In this document: one piece after another, positions 32,206 to 43,932 of the stretch | How the letters are laid out: each line of letters begins with the position of its first letter | How positions within the stretch are numbered: the first letter of the stretch is position 1 | Assembly: GCA_028023455.1 (NCBI GenBank) | Contig: JAQFVV010000049.1 | Location: forward strand, 7,523,647-7,587,646 | Length of the DNA stretch: 64,000 bases | Direction: 5' to 3' | Source of the DNA: Epiperipatus broadwayi | Taxonomy: Eukaryota > Onychophora > Udeonychophora > Euonychophora > Peripatidae | Program-made: the position numbers and the translations under genes | The notes under the pieces: model-generated | What the model was told of the DNA's origin: nothing | The model's database searches: none | Seen by the model: only the letters and a program-made list of their open reading frames with translations

Positions 32206-35200
32206 CTATTTTGCATTATTTATAGTAAACAAATAGTATTTTATATAGATAAGCATATACTTACAATAAATATTAGTGATAATTATCAAGTATTTTCAGT
32301 GTACTTGCTCAAATATTCACTACTCTAAAATCAAAAGAATATTTTTTAGGATCATAAATCTTAATATCTAGCAAATTATTTTTACTTATTTACTATAAAT
32401 GAAAAACACTTTGCAAGATTATAAATCAATATTCCTATATAGAGAAGAAATAGTTGAGTAGCAGTATTGCAGTCTTAAATTCATACAATTTTTCAATTAT
32501 TAACAATTTATGAACCATTTTTTATCCAAGCTGAAATAAACTTAATTACATTTCACATAGAAATCATTCTTATTACTTGAGTTAAAATTCCTAAACAGAT
32601 ACATATGTGTAAATTTGTAGATCATTTCATTTTTATATTTGCTTAAAATTTAAACTATATAAGACTAGGTAGCATTACTGGTTAATTGTGTATGTAAAAT
32701 GTTACATTTATTTACAATAAATGCTAGTTAGAATTATCATTAGTTAAATTTGTTAGATGTGTAAGTAATAGAGCTTTACAATTGTTACAAAAAGTATTAG
32801 AAATTGATGTTATTTTGTAAATAGAAATTAGAATATTAATCAAGTTATGCATTGTAACACCCTTGCTTACATAACTATTTGCTCCTATTGTATAGTGATT
32901 GATTTTATGGCCTATTTATAAGCTTAGATGGATAGAATAAAAGTGGGTCTAATATTCCATTTTTACCTATTTAAACTCTAGATTTTTATGATATTTAACT
33001 TTATATATATATATGTGTGTGTATGTGTAATAGCAATAATACAAAATAGCTCACTATAGAAAAAAATGTTTCTAATACCTTTAACAAGTGTTGAAGAATA
33101 ATAAAAGAATACATATCACTATATAAGAAGCAATTAAATTTCAAAGATTTATGTTACTCACTTCATCTTTCAATCAAAAAATTTAGATATCCGTATCAAG
33201 TTCTACTGAGTAGGCTATGTATTGGTTAAGAGATTTACTTCTGATCTTACTTGAAATCTTTTATTTATCTGAAAAAATTATTTTATATTGAGCTCTATAC
33301 AATGGGCATGACAAATAGATAAATGCATAATTTTCTATCTTATAGGACATTAATATATAGTTTGTCTATGTATATATGTGCAGAGTTGTATACATTAAGG
33401 AAGAAAAAAGTGATCAATATTCAAATGCCAGCAAACTATTTTTATTCGGCAATTTTATTATCTTTCTTATGCTCCTTCTGCAAAAAAAAGTAAACAGCAT
33501 TTCGTCATAAAAATCTGTAAGTACATTCAGAGGCAATAATGCCAAGTCTGCTTCTTTGCTGTTTCTCCATAAATATATGAAAACAATCTTAACTTGCACC
33601 TGATCCAAACTAATCTTTAAATGAAAAATAATGCAAAATAAAAAATTATATTCATTAAGAACAAACTACAATAAACAATTCAAACTTTGAATAATAGTCT
33701 GAAACTAGAACTTTCATATGATTTAAAATTATTTTATTAACATAATATTGTACAATAATTCCAATAATTTATCACATATACATTCGATTATATTCAATAC
33801 TTTTATTAATGATTTAAAAAAACAGAAAAATAAAGCTTAAAAATGAAATTCTGATTCTAACATTAAACCAATCTGATAAATACAAACGTATCCATATATT
33901 CTTTTAGTATTAGTTTTTTAACCTCTTCAGCAACATTTCTTACAGGAAAAAGACATTCTTAGATTGAAGTTTCTCATTTTATTCTATCTTCATCCATATC
34001 CCATTGAAAAACATCAATATTGTATTTCTTTAGTCTATTTAATGTAGTTTTTAAAACATAAATGGAATTGATCTCAGCCATGATAATTATCCTCAAATTA
34101 ACCATATATAATATTTGAAAGTCTATTAGTCTTCATCTACATCATATATCTTATTTACAAAACATACACTTCTTCAGTTATAGATTCGATATCATCATAC
34201 ATAAAGTGTGAAGAACATTTTGATTGCCCTTATAAAATCAGCACTATTATTTTCAAAATATACAGACCATTCTCGAATAAAATTTCTTTTTGCTTTTATG
34301 TTATTTTCATTAAAAAAAAAGTCCTATTTCATTTCATACAAGATTTTTAACAGAACATCTGCTTTGTACACAAAAATTTATGTGAAATAATTATGTTGTT
34401 ATGATAAAATATTAAATTCTTTACTAATTCTTGTTCCAAGTGACTGTATTGCATTGGAACCTTTGATTCATCTTATCTATTATTTTATGCAAGAAATCAT
34501 CAATAAAATTTAAACCAATTCACAATATCATCACCATCCAAGTTAAAAATTTCTATTCTTCCAACCCTAGCTTATAATGTATCTAAAATTTTGAATGTTA
34601 GACCAAATTCTTTATAGATTTTATCCAATACTTCATGAACCTTCTGAGATAATTCATTGAATTGTCAAAACTAATAACAATGTTACAATAAAATCCAAGA
34701 TATAAGCAGATAAAATATTGCTGCTTTTTATTGGCTTATAATAACTATCTTTAATTCTATATCACATCACAATCTTGATAATTTCTTCATAAGATGCCCA
34801 CACCAGCTCCACAAACTATGCTCATAAATTAAAAGAAAAGGTAAAAAGCAATGCATACCCTAGCTTAACATTTTTTTATTTTGTGAATGCCGTTTCCACT
34901 AACAGTAATAACATCCTCTCATGAAATTATGTATAGGCATGTAATATGAATAATTTTAATGGACAATAAGCTACTATGAAACATTATATATATATAACAT
35001 TTTTTGAATTTGCTTTCCAAGATAAAATTATAAATATAGTAGTTTTATAGTTCCAAAAATACGTTGAATCTTTAAGTAAAAATTTAAAAATATCCAGATA
35101 CTTAACTAGTCATGTGGTCATGTGATATTCAAACACTAAAACTGACAGATTAAGCTTCAATTCAGGAACTGTTAGCTCTCAAGAGTATTACTCTTGCAGT

Positions 35201-37370
35201 ACCAAAATACCAGGATTCTTATAACTTATTATCTGTTACTAAAGGGAAATAAATTCAATAAAATCCTTGAAAGTATGTTTTGTAGTAGATAAGACAATTT
35301 CATAATAATTAAAGCAGTCATTTTTTATTCTCTGCATTTAGTGAATTATAATGATTGGAACATCTTTACAATCAATAACTTCTTCTATAAGCCCATGTAT
35401 TCTTAGAAAAGTGCATATTATTATGAATCAAATATTTTTTCATCATATGTTACAATGTTTCCAGTTATTTATCAATATATGTATATAGCATAAGGTAAAA
35501 AACAAAACAAATCAGTTTTGCCTGTTAATAAAAAAAAATTTTTTTTATCAAGCATATGTCTTCATTTATTTAAAACTGAAACTTTTATTTGTTCTTTCCA
35601 GTGTGTGGTGCGTTTGAAGTATAGCATTTTTTGCTTAATGTTCATGGAATGCAGTTCATTATTTATGGTGTTTAAATTTTTTGCAAACACCAAAGCAATA
35701 CGCCATCTGATTATTTTTTATTAGTTATGTCATGCCTCATTATGCTGGTTTATCTTCTAAATAAATGATTTAATGAGATAATCAATTAAATGCATTTATT
35801 CAAAATAATTTATCTTCGCAGATAATTGATGTTATTATGATATTGATTTTTTAAGATTATGAAACTGTTATTTAGTTCAATATGTTTCTTTTAATAATAT
35901 AAAAAAATTTAAATAAAACTATGGACAAATGTTATGTTCTATTTGGAAGTTTAATCTTCCAATTTTTTTAATTATATGTATAAAGTAACAATATTTAGTT
36001 TTTTTACAAAATATTTTAATGTTAAAAAAGTAAGCAGAGAATTATATGACATAGCAATCAATACTTGCTGAGTTCCAGGACAATTTATAATATATGTATC
36101 TCATTTGAACAAAAGTGCTGCTAGATAAACATTGATTTCTACTTTTCCAAAATAATAAATAGTAATATAATAATCATCAAATATAATAAAAATATTAAAA
36201 TTTTTATTAAAGATGTTAAATAAAGAAAACCAAAGATATAATTTATATATAAAAACAGTCAAAACAAAGAAGTTTTTGACAATAATATTGAAGAGAAAAA
36301 TCCAAATTGATGAACTATATTAGAAAATGTAGAAAATTTTCTATTTTTGGAAGATATAATGCTAGTATTTTTATGTACCAAAAGAGAAAAAAAAAATAAT
36401 TATAATCTATGAAATAATATAATTTCAAACTTTGAACAGAATCTGGAAAAATAAAAACATCAGGCCATAAACAAATTTAGTTGTACTTACTCATACACAT
36501 ATATTAGTATATTAAAAAGGTAAAACATGGATGATATCGAACATTCAATGAGACAGCATGCTACAAAATATTATTGATAATTGATTGAATACAAAAAATT
36601 ATCATTAAAAAATTATACAAAAAATGAATCAGAGGAAAAAATATTGATAAAGAATGTTTTAAAAAGAAATTTAAAATTATTTATTCACAAATGTAGAATG
36701 AATGATAATTAGAAGCTAAAATTTTATAGCTTTAGTAGACAGAACACATAAAATATAGATAGATAACATTAAGTATATAATGTGAGCTAATTTGCACTTA
36801 TATATTCTTGTAAAGAATAACCAAAACTAGAGAGTCCGTCATAAACAAAGCATCATGCCTGTGTTAGCAATGAACTAGGGTTTTGGATGAGAATAATGAA
36901 GCATTCTAAGAGTTTTTTAACTTGAGATGTTACTTATCAAGCTATAAGAATTTGATAACTCTCAGCTATTCATCTAGTCTATGAGTTTACTTTTCTAATA
37001 AGCTACAGGAAAAAATCTATGAATAATTTTCAATATTTATGTAATATTGTGGAAGAAATAATTCTTCACATATGTATTAGAAAAGTGACATGCAATCTCC
37101 TATTAATAAACATTCTAAAAGCATAAATGGATTACTTATGCTTAGAACTTATTCTGTACCATGCCTAGATTAGGGCTTGATCTTATTATGAACCTGATAT
37201 TTAAATTAGAAAATTATTTGCACATGTTCAGTTTATATGCCATAGCAAAAAGCAAGTTTCTCATTTTTATGTATGTAAATGGCTTTAAATAGTTGAGTAG
37301 ATAACTAGTTTAGCAGAGAATATATGCAATATATGGGTAAGAGAACAAACAGGTGTTACCTACCTTATTG
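32206..37370. other. Long AT-rich stretch without recognised genes
   Basis: No transposon family or RNA gene could be supported. A minus-strand frame at 33414-33608 ends with a good 3' splice-like tract ('TTTACTTTTTTTTGCAG' in complement of ~33480-33496) and GC slightly above its surroundings, but there is no partner exon. Minus-strand pieces between 34000 and 34700 (for example 'FNLDGDDIVNWFKFY') look faintly coding but match no family I know. Confidence 0.4.
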
Positions 37371-37374
37371 AAAA

Positions 37375-37630
37375 AATTAAAAGACTGAGTGGAGTTGGGC
37401 TGGACATATTGCTGGAAGAGATGATAATAGATGGACAATTGAAATCTTAAACTGGATTCCAAGAGATTGTAAAAGATCCAAAAAGAGATCATGTGTGAGA
37501 TGGATGGGTGAAATAAGAAAGTGTGCAGGGGTAATGTGGAAAAGAGAAGATAAAGATTGGAGAAGATGGATTGAACTTGGAGAGATCTTCATCTGCAGTG
37601 GATTGATAATAGTTGATGATGATGATGTAA
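37375..37630 (+). pseudogene. LINE ORF2 C-terminal fragment (third)
   Basis: Plus strand gives, with frame changes, 'RLSGVGLDILLEE' / 'WAGHIA', 'RWTIEILNWIPRDCKR', 'VRWMGEIRK' and an 'ELGEIFICSG' end. This is the tail block of a LINE ORF2 and the same family as 22100-22450. The overlapping minus-strand frames here are shadows. Confidence 0.65.
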
Positions 37631-38016
37631 TACAGTAAATCATAATGTGAATATATATATATAATGTTAAACAGAGTCATTTTTAAATAATAAATGTTAT
37701 TATCATAAATAGTATACATTCCCATTTTAATATTCAACAAAACAGTAAGAAGAAAATATTTCTACTTTTGTAATGAAAGTTGAATATGGGTGGGTATTGA
37801 AGTGAAAGTATGCATTATTCAGTATATCAGCATTTACTATGTAAAAATGATTGTGTCTATATAATATTATATTTAATATTTTCATAGTTGTATGATGTAG
37901 ATAAATTATAACTTTTTAAGCTGTACCATGTATTATTTTCCATTAAATACTGATATTTTGACAGATTATCATCTGCCATTATCAAGGTTAACTTTTGAAA
38001 GAAAAATTGTTAGATC

Positions 38017-38290
38017 TCAACAATAACGTGACTGTGTGTGAGATGAAAAATGAGATTCAACTTGAAGTAGTTCACCATTCACAATATGAGGCTTATCAAA
38101 ATGTGTATTTCCCTCAGTTTTTTCACCTATTAATTTTAAGTTAATATTAGATAAAATAGGTTTCCACATAGCTGGAATACATTGTGCTTCATCAACCTTA
38201 TTTAAACCACTAGGTCTCTTTAATATTTCAATTGACTCTCTCATGGTTCTTAAATCATATCTTTCCAAATTAGCAAGTATTTTTGTATTG
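38017..38290 (-). pseudogene. PLE C-terminal segment, left arm
   Basis: Minus frame beginning 'MERYDLRTMRESIEILKR' and ending 'VESHFSSHTQSRYC'. The pattern (L-R---R-tyy-R--RESIEI-K----NR-D) is that of the stretch C-terminal to GIY-YIG in PLE proteins. It is ~80% alike to the right arm by eye. The initiator Met is incidental, since the frame extends upstream ('DNTKILAN'). Confidence 0.6.
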
Positions 38291-38389
38291 TCAAAAATGG
38301 ATTTGTGACAACATCCAAATCAGCAAGTATTTTTGTATTGTTAAAATCAGGTTTGTGACTAGAAATTGGTCACAAACCTGATTTGACAA

Positions 38390-38700
38390 TACAAAAATAC
38401 TTGCTAATTTGGAAAGATATGATTTAAGAACTATGAGAGAGTCAATTGAAATATTAAAGAGACATACTGGTTTAAATAGGGTTGATGAAGCACAGTGTAT
38501 TCCAGCTATGTGGAAACCTCTCATTTTATCTAATATTAACTTAAAATTAATAGGTGAAAAAACTGAGGGATATAAACATTTTGATAAATCTCATATTGAG
38601 AATGCTGAACTACTTCAAGTTGAATCTCATTTCTCATCTTGCACACAGTCACGTTATTGCTTGAGTTCTAATGATTTTTCTTTCAAAAGTTAACCTTGAT
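38390..38700 (+). pseudogene. PLE C-terminal segment, right arm
   Basis: Plus frame '(F)DNTKILANLERYDLRTMR' ... 'HTGLNRVDEAQCIPAMWKP' ... 'SHFSSCTQSRYCLSSNDFS', open for about 100 codons and ending at a normal stop near 38693. It is the best preserved coding piece of a PLE in the window, but it lacks RT and GIY-YIG. Without those domains it is non-functional. Confidence 0.6.
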
Positions 38701-38870
38701 AATGGTGGATGCTAGTCCATCGAAATATCAATATTTAATGGAAAATAATACACAGTACAGCCCAAAAAGTTATAATTTATATATATTAAATTAAATGTTT
38801 CTATGGATTGATGTTATAATAATTAATAGAAATGATGAGATAATATCTATTAAATAGAGAAACTAACCTT

Positions 38871-38970
38871 TGTTGTTACCAAGGAAAATTGTCAATTATT
38901 ACTAATTGACAATTCCTGAAGCTAAGCAAATTTTCCTCATAAACCTATAATAGCACTTTTGTTGGGGTCT
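38871..38970 (-). repeat. Dispersed repeat, second copy
   Basis: Reverse complement of the 4891-4988 repeat. In this copy the 'ATTGTCAATTA' segment forms a small hairpin ('ATTGTCAATTATTACTAATT' onward, 38889-38914). Confidence 0.6.
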
Positions 38971-41900
38971 TTTGTTAAAGTAAAAATTATCTTTTACTTC
39001 AAACTCAAATACTTATATGGATTTAATATAGTGTTCTCCCATACATGTAACAGCAAAAATTAAAACTTTTTCACCTACTGTGCAAATCCTTAGTACAAGT
39101 ATAACCAAACTTCTTATTGAATAACAAGTCTAACAAATAGAATTAATAAGGAAATTTTTTTAATTATCACTAGACATAAATAATGTGTTTATATTTAGTA
39201 ATTATTTGAAGTTTTTTCCCTCATTTAGTCATTTGTTAGACTTGTTATCTCTAGAAATATTGAGATTGTAGATATAGATTATTTTATGCTTGCTTGGAAA
39301 TTTAACAATAAAGGAGATATATAAATATAAACAACACTTGGAAAAAATTATCATGTTAATTATATATATATATATCCCCCCTTTTTTAAAAAAAAAAATA
39401 AAGAAATTTAAAAAAAATAAAAAATAGAAATCAAACACTAAAAAAAAAACAAAGAAAAATCTAGGAGAGAATTGAGGGGGGTTGTTGGGATTTATTTTTT
39501 GATTTTTATTAGTAGGGGTGGGAGGGAAAGAGGAAAGTACCTAGGATAAAGAGTGTGTAATTGTTATAAAACGATTAAAAATATTATTTCAATTATAATT
39601 ATATATATATTGTAATGGTGCAGACAAGGGGGTGTACATGAAAAGATGGAAACATCATTATCATCCCCAAATATATGAAAACCAAATAAATATAAATATG
39701 AGAGTCAGCATGGAACATAAAACATGCAGTAGTTATACTAATAATAAGTTATAACTACAAATTATAACAAACAATTCCAGTTTTTTATATAAATAATCAA
39801 ATCAATAGTCATCCATTGTGAATGGTTTTTAAAAGATTGCCAAACTTAGAGCAAAATATAGCTCAATAATCTAGATGCGCATAATTGTTAATCTTTCCCT
39901 TATAATAAAAAATAATGCTGGAATGCTGATCATCATCAATGTTCTCAGCATATGGCACCATTAATGTGCAGGACCACTACAAACTAAATTTTTTCTAACA
40001 AAAAAAATAAAATGTAGTGAAAGGTTTTTAAAGGTGATACTTTACACTATTTAATTATCATCTGGATGTCCAAACAAATATAAAACCTGACATTTAAATA
40101 AACCATTATTGCTCTAAACTAGCTCAAGTAGTAAGCCATCTAGACACTGTGACTGTGAACAAGAGAAAAATAAATATAACCGCCTACTGTATTTTACTTT
40201 AAATAATTTTACTACAATAATTTAAAAATTTCTAACACATTAAATATACTATTACAAAATCAAGTCACACACATTGACCATTCAAAGAACAGATATCTGG
40301 GAGAAAATAGATTTAATACTAGAATATTGTTAAACAATTATTTAATAAACTAACTTATTAATAATTTTAAAATTTTAAATATAACATGCCAATATGATAA
40401 TTCAAACTTATATTTTTATCAAAAAATATAATTTTGTATAAAAAATGATTAACTTATTGATTTTTATTCATTAATTTGGTTAACCATTTGCTTTCAATAA
40501 GTTATTTTCTGTTTAATAGCTTAATTTGGAAAACAACTTTTAACAGTAAGAGATAAAAAAAATCATAAATTAGTTAAAAACTTTTAATAATTTCAGAGGG
40601 AAAATCAAATGACTAAAAAAGGTTTTTTAAAAAAATGTTAAATTAATACAATTATTTATTATGACCAATTAATATCTGTATATAGAAAAAATTATTTACC
40701 AAAGATATAAAATTTAAATTAGCTAAAATACTTTTTACAATTTTGAAGGCAAAATAATATAAGAAAAAAACATGTTTCAATAAAAAATAACTTAATAAAA
40801 TTATTAATTATTATCAATTGTTACTTAATTTCAAAAGTACCTATATATGTAAATATTATGTACATATTAGAGTATGTTTTTATCATATCTTTATTTTTCT
40901 TTGGAGTCCTTTTTAGGCAATTGTAAATTTTTTTTTTATATAAGTTTCTCCATTAACACATACAGTTTAATGAACAATGTCAAATTTCTCAATATTTATA
41001 CTAGAATATTTTCAGGCTACCACACAGAAAAAAATTATCATTTTTTCTAATAATTTTCCAAGTCAGGCTAACATATAGACACAGACATACTTATGATCTT
41101 ACATAGAAACAAGGCTTGTTGTAGACTATTTCAAAGGTGTTCTCTTTACATTTTTCAATAAAGGCTACATGATAGTTGATGGTATTCAGCTTTTAGCTAA
41201 ATTTAGCACAGTTATTTTAAACACCATTTTAGAAGAAGACATTTTACACAGCTGGATCAAGGATACTAACTGCTTCCCCTGTTGTCCTCAAGAATTGAGC
41301 CAAGAATGATTATTTCTTACCAGTCACTGAAGTCTACTGATTTTCACTCTTCTCTATTTTTGGAACAAACCTGTGTCCATCCAATATCATTTTGTATTCC
41401 ATATGAACAAATTGAACACTGAATAATTAGATTTATTTTTACAAAACAGTTATTTTTCTCCTTCATAATTAAAATTACAAACAAGTCAAAGACAAAAAAA
41501 AATATTAATCACATTAAAAAATCCTCTATAATTATCATTTTTAATGGCAAAAATAAAATAATCCCTTAATCACTCTTAACTTGGTAAACACTGCTCATTG
41601 TTCTGGAGAGAAATAAAGAGAAAAGAAAAACAACTCTAATTGTAACAAATATTTAACAAAATGTTAAAATCTTTTTTTAAAACTTTATTCATTTATCTCT
41701 CTATTTATTATCTTTGGAAAATTAAAACTTTCAATAAACTTTATCAAAATAAAAACTTGCAAATTATTACTGAAGAGACAGATTAAAAAATTGTTTACAT
41801 TATTTTATAATTTTCTCTTTCTTTTGCTGTTATTTATAACTCATTAAAGTTATCACATTATTATTGAAAGAATATTGTCTAAATTTTCATATTATCATTT

Positions 41901-42186
41901 GGTGAAGAAAAACATTTAATTAAATCAATTTGTATTACCACTGTGAGAGGTTTAAGTATTACTTCCTCATTCTAACTTTACTTATGTATAATCTTGTAAT
42001 ATTTGACATGTCCAGAACTGGTCACTCTAATATATATATATATATAAATTAAATGTATATATTTATTAAACTAAGAACCCCAATTTACATTTAAATCACT
42101 AGACTAAATTGAATTATAAATTTACTATCAACATTTTTTTTCTAGAATCAGACTTCTAAAATATAAAGTTACACTATACAAAATAA
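38971..42186. other. AT-rich non-coding stretch
   Basis: Contains a purine-rich island at 39370-39545 (A-runs, 'TTGAGGGGGGTTG', 'GGGGTGGGAGGGAAAGAGG' on the plus strand). No gene recognised. Confidence 0.5.
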
Positions 42187-42302
42187 ACAAATATATATAA
42201 ATAAATACACCAAACTTCATTTTAAAACTTGTTTTTTACAATAGTCATATAAAAAACAAGTTTTTTAAAAAAAGAAGTTTGGCGTATTCATTTATACATA
42301 TG
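42187..42302. repeat. Foldback hairpin element
   Basis: Left arm 'AAATACACCAAACTTC...AAACTTGTTTTTTA' and right arm 'AAAAAACAAGTTT...GAAGTTTGGCGTATT' are reverse complements with small mismatches; one mismatch is CGT against ACA. About 20 bp of loop at ~42238-42252. Confidence 0.7.
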
Positions 42303-43149
42303 GAAAGTTATGAACTATTTTTGAAAAGAAAAACTGTGTAGATGATATTTTAAAATAAAGAAATGTATTATCTTAATTTCCACAGTTAATGTATATTTGT
42401 TTGGTGTTATGCTACTTTGTACTTAAAAGATATGTTTTGGCAGTAAATTCATGGGTGATTCCTACATATTATTTTTAAAAAAAATTCAAAATAAAATCTT
42501 AATTGCAATTTATAATATTCATTTAATTATAAAATTTGAAGTAGCAAATATAAGAATTAATTATAATTATTCAAATAAAGTCAGTTATTTTGGAAATAAA
42601 ATATTAATGTTAAAATAGTGGTTTTATATGTGGATCCAATTATATATATTATGTATCTGTGAAATAGTATGTAAGCATGATAAAATATTTATAATATTTT
42701 AGTTGTAAATAAATATTTTAAGTTCTAATAGAATCTATTCAATTGTAAGTCTTTATTTTAGATTTGGAAAATAAAATTCTTATTTTAACATAAATACTTT
42801 AATCTCTAATGGAATGTATTCAATTACAAAACTATTTATCACAGATCAGTATGAATTTACTTTTGTTCCAAAATGAATTAAATGTTTAAAAAAACTCTTG
42901 AAAGGTAAAATTAATATATATATTTTGTTTTCATGAATGGATTAATGTAATCTTTTAAAACAAATTTTTATTTTAAACAGTATAAAGACACATAAACATC
43001 ATATGATTACCATTTTCTATGCTTCCTCATAACTGTTATTAAAGCAGACAAAACTCTCCTTACAGTTGTGCCACCCAGTGCAAGCCAGAGTAATTAATGG
43101 ATTCCAAAAAACTTGTACATAAAATTCCTATCTAGTGCCTACTCATCCA

Positions 43150-43197
43150 ATATCTCCAGACTAGTTTCTAGCTATGGCTTTTATCAGTGAGGATCTT
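43150..43197 (-). ncRNA. Hammerhead-like motif, family B (core mutated)
   Basis: Minus strand: arm ATCCTCA, core CTGATAA (complement of 43181-43187; G8 changed to A), AGCCATAGCT as stem II, GAAA (complement of 43165-43168), CTAG, UC, then TGGAGAT, which pairs with ATCCTCA at six of seven positions. G8 is needed for catalysis, so this copy should be dead. Confidence 0.45.
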
Positions 43198-43773
43198 TGG
43201 ATCTGAGAGCACTGCACCTAGATCTTAGAATCTAATGCAAGCCTCCAGCAGCCACCTTTCATCTCTACTTAACTATAAAACTATGAGTCTAAATTTCAAA
43301 ACAATATTTTCAATCCAAGCTCATTAGCTTATATAGTCATATAGATCCAAATCTGATCAGTACCCATACATTTTGGTATCTTTGGTTCTTTAATAACCAT
43401 AGCCAGCACTATCCTATTAGGCAGAATTGCTATTAAACCATTAAACATCACATGATCACCATTTCTTATGCTTGCTCATAATTGTTATTAAAACAAAAAA
43501 AACTCTTCATACAGTAGTGCCACTCAGTGCAAGCCAAAGTAATCAATGGATATCAGAAGGCATGTGCATAAAATACTTATCTAGTACCTACTCATCCAAT
43601 ATCCCCAGACTAGTTTCTAGCTTATGGGTACTGAACTGAGTTCAGACCTATATGACTATATAAGCTAATGAGCTTGGATTAAAAATATTATTGGGTTTTC
43701 AATTTTAGACCCATAGTTTTATAGTTTAGAGAATAGGTGGCTGCTGGAGGGTTGCATCTAGATCCATCCAAAG

Positions 43774-43817
43774 TTCCTCACTAATGAAAGCCACAAGCTA
43801 GAAACTAGTCTGGGGGT
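43774..43817 (+). ncRNA. Hammerhead-like motif, family B (core mutated)
   Basis: Arm TTCCTCA, core CTAATGA (43781-43787; G5 changed), stem II AGC/GCT with loop CACAA, GAAA (43801-43804), CTAG, UC (43809-43810), TGGGGGT. TCCTCA pairs with TGGGGG without interruption, allowing G-U. The combined copies suggest an ancestral CTGATGA...GAAAC..UC core, but with A opposite A at the base of stem II. Confidence 0.45.
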
Positions 43818-43932
43818 ATAAAATGAGTAGGCCCTAGATAGGGATTTTGTGCACAAGCCTTCTGGCATCCATTGATTACTCTGGCTTGCACTGGTGGCAC
43901 TACTGTATGGAGAGTTTTGCCTGTTTTTATTA

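Larger units (their letters stand above)
37922..38760. mobile_element. PLE 3'-end palindrome
   Basis: Arms 37922-38290 and 38385-38760 are close inverted copies, with a compound centre of repeated 'AGCAAGTATTTTTGTATTG' and its complement (axis ~38360). Each arm encodes the same ~85-residue C-terminal segment followed by a shared 3' tail with 'GGAAAATAATAC'. A second, independent case of PLE ends in head-to-head arrangement. Confidence 0.75.
42990..43932. mobile_element. Family B units, two minus and one plus (head-to-head)
   Basis: 'CCATTTTCTATGCTTCCTCA' (43010) and 'CCATTTCTTATGCTTGCTCA' (43459) mark two minus units ~449 bp apart. At ~43626 orientation flips and a plus unit runs to ~43932, ending with the complementary 'GCACTACTGTATGGAGAGTT'. 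Features shared with 961-1650 include 'ACTAGTCTGG', 'TAGGCACTAGATAGGGAT' and the lysed 'AAAGCCACAAGCTAGAAA' core. The 64-codon minus frame at 43758-43952 is a by-product. Confidence 0.7.

Noticed and set aside
33414-33608. Minus-strand 64-codon frame with a strong 3' splice-like tract (pyrimidines then CAG) near 33480-33496, as a possible terminal exon of a host gene.
   Set aside because: No matching donor or upstream coding exon could be read, and the peptide matches no family I know. One splice-like tract is expected by chance in T-rich DNA.
34000-34700. Minus-strand pieces such as 'FNLDGDDIVNWFKFY' as a possible gene relic.
   Set aside because: The readable pieces lie in different frames, have many stops and give no consistent family signature.
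38409-38693. The 94-codon open frame as a functional small gene.
   Set aside because: Its twin in the opposite arm and its similarity to PLE C-termini show that it is a transposon fragment.
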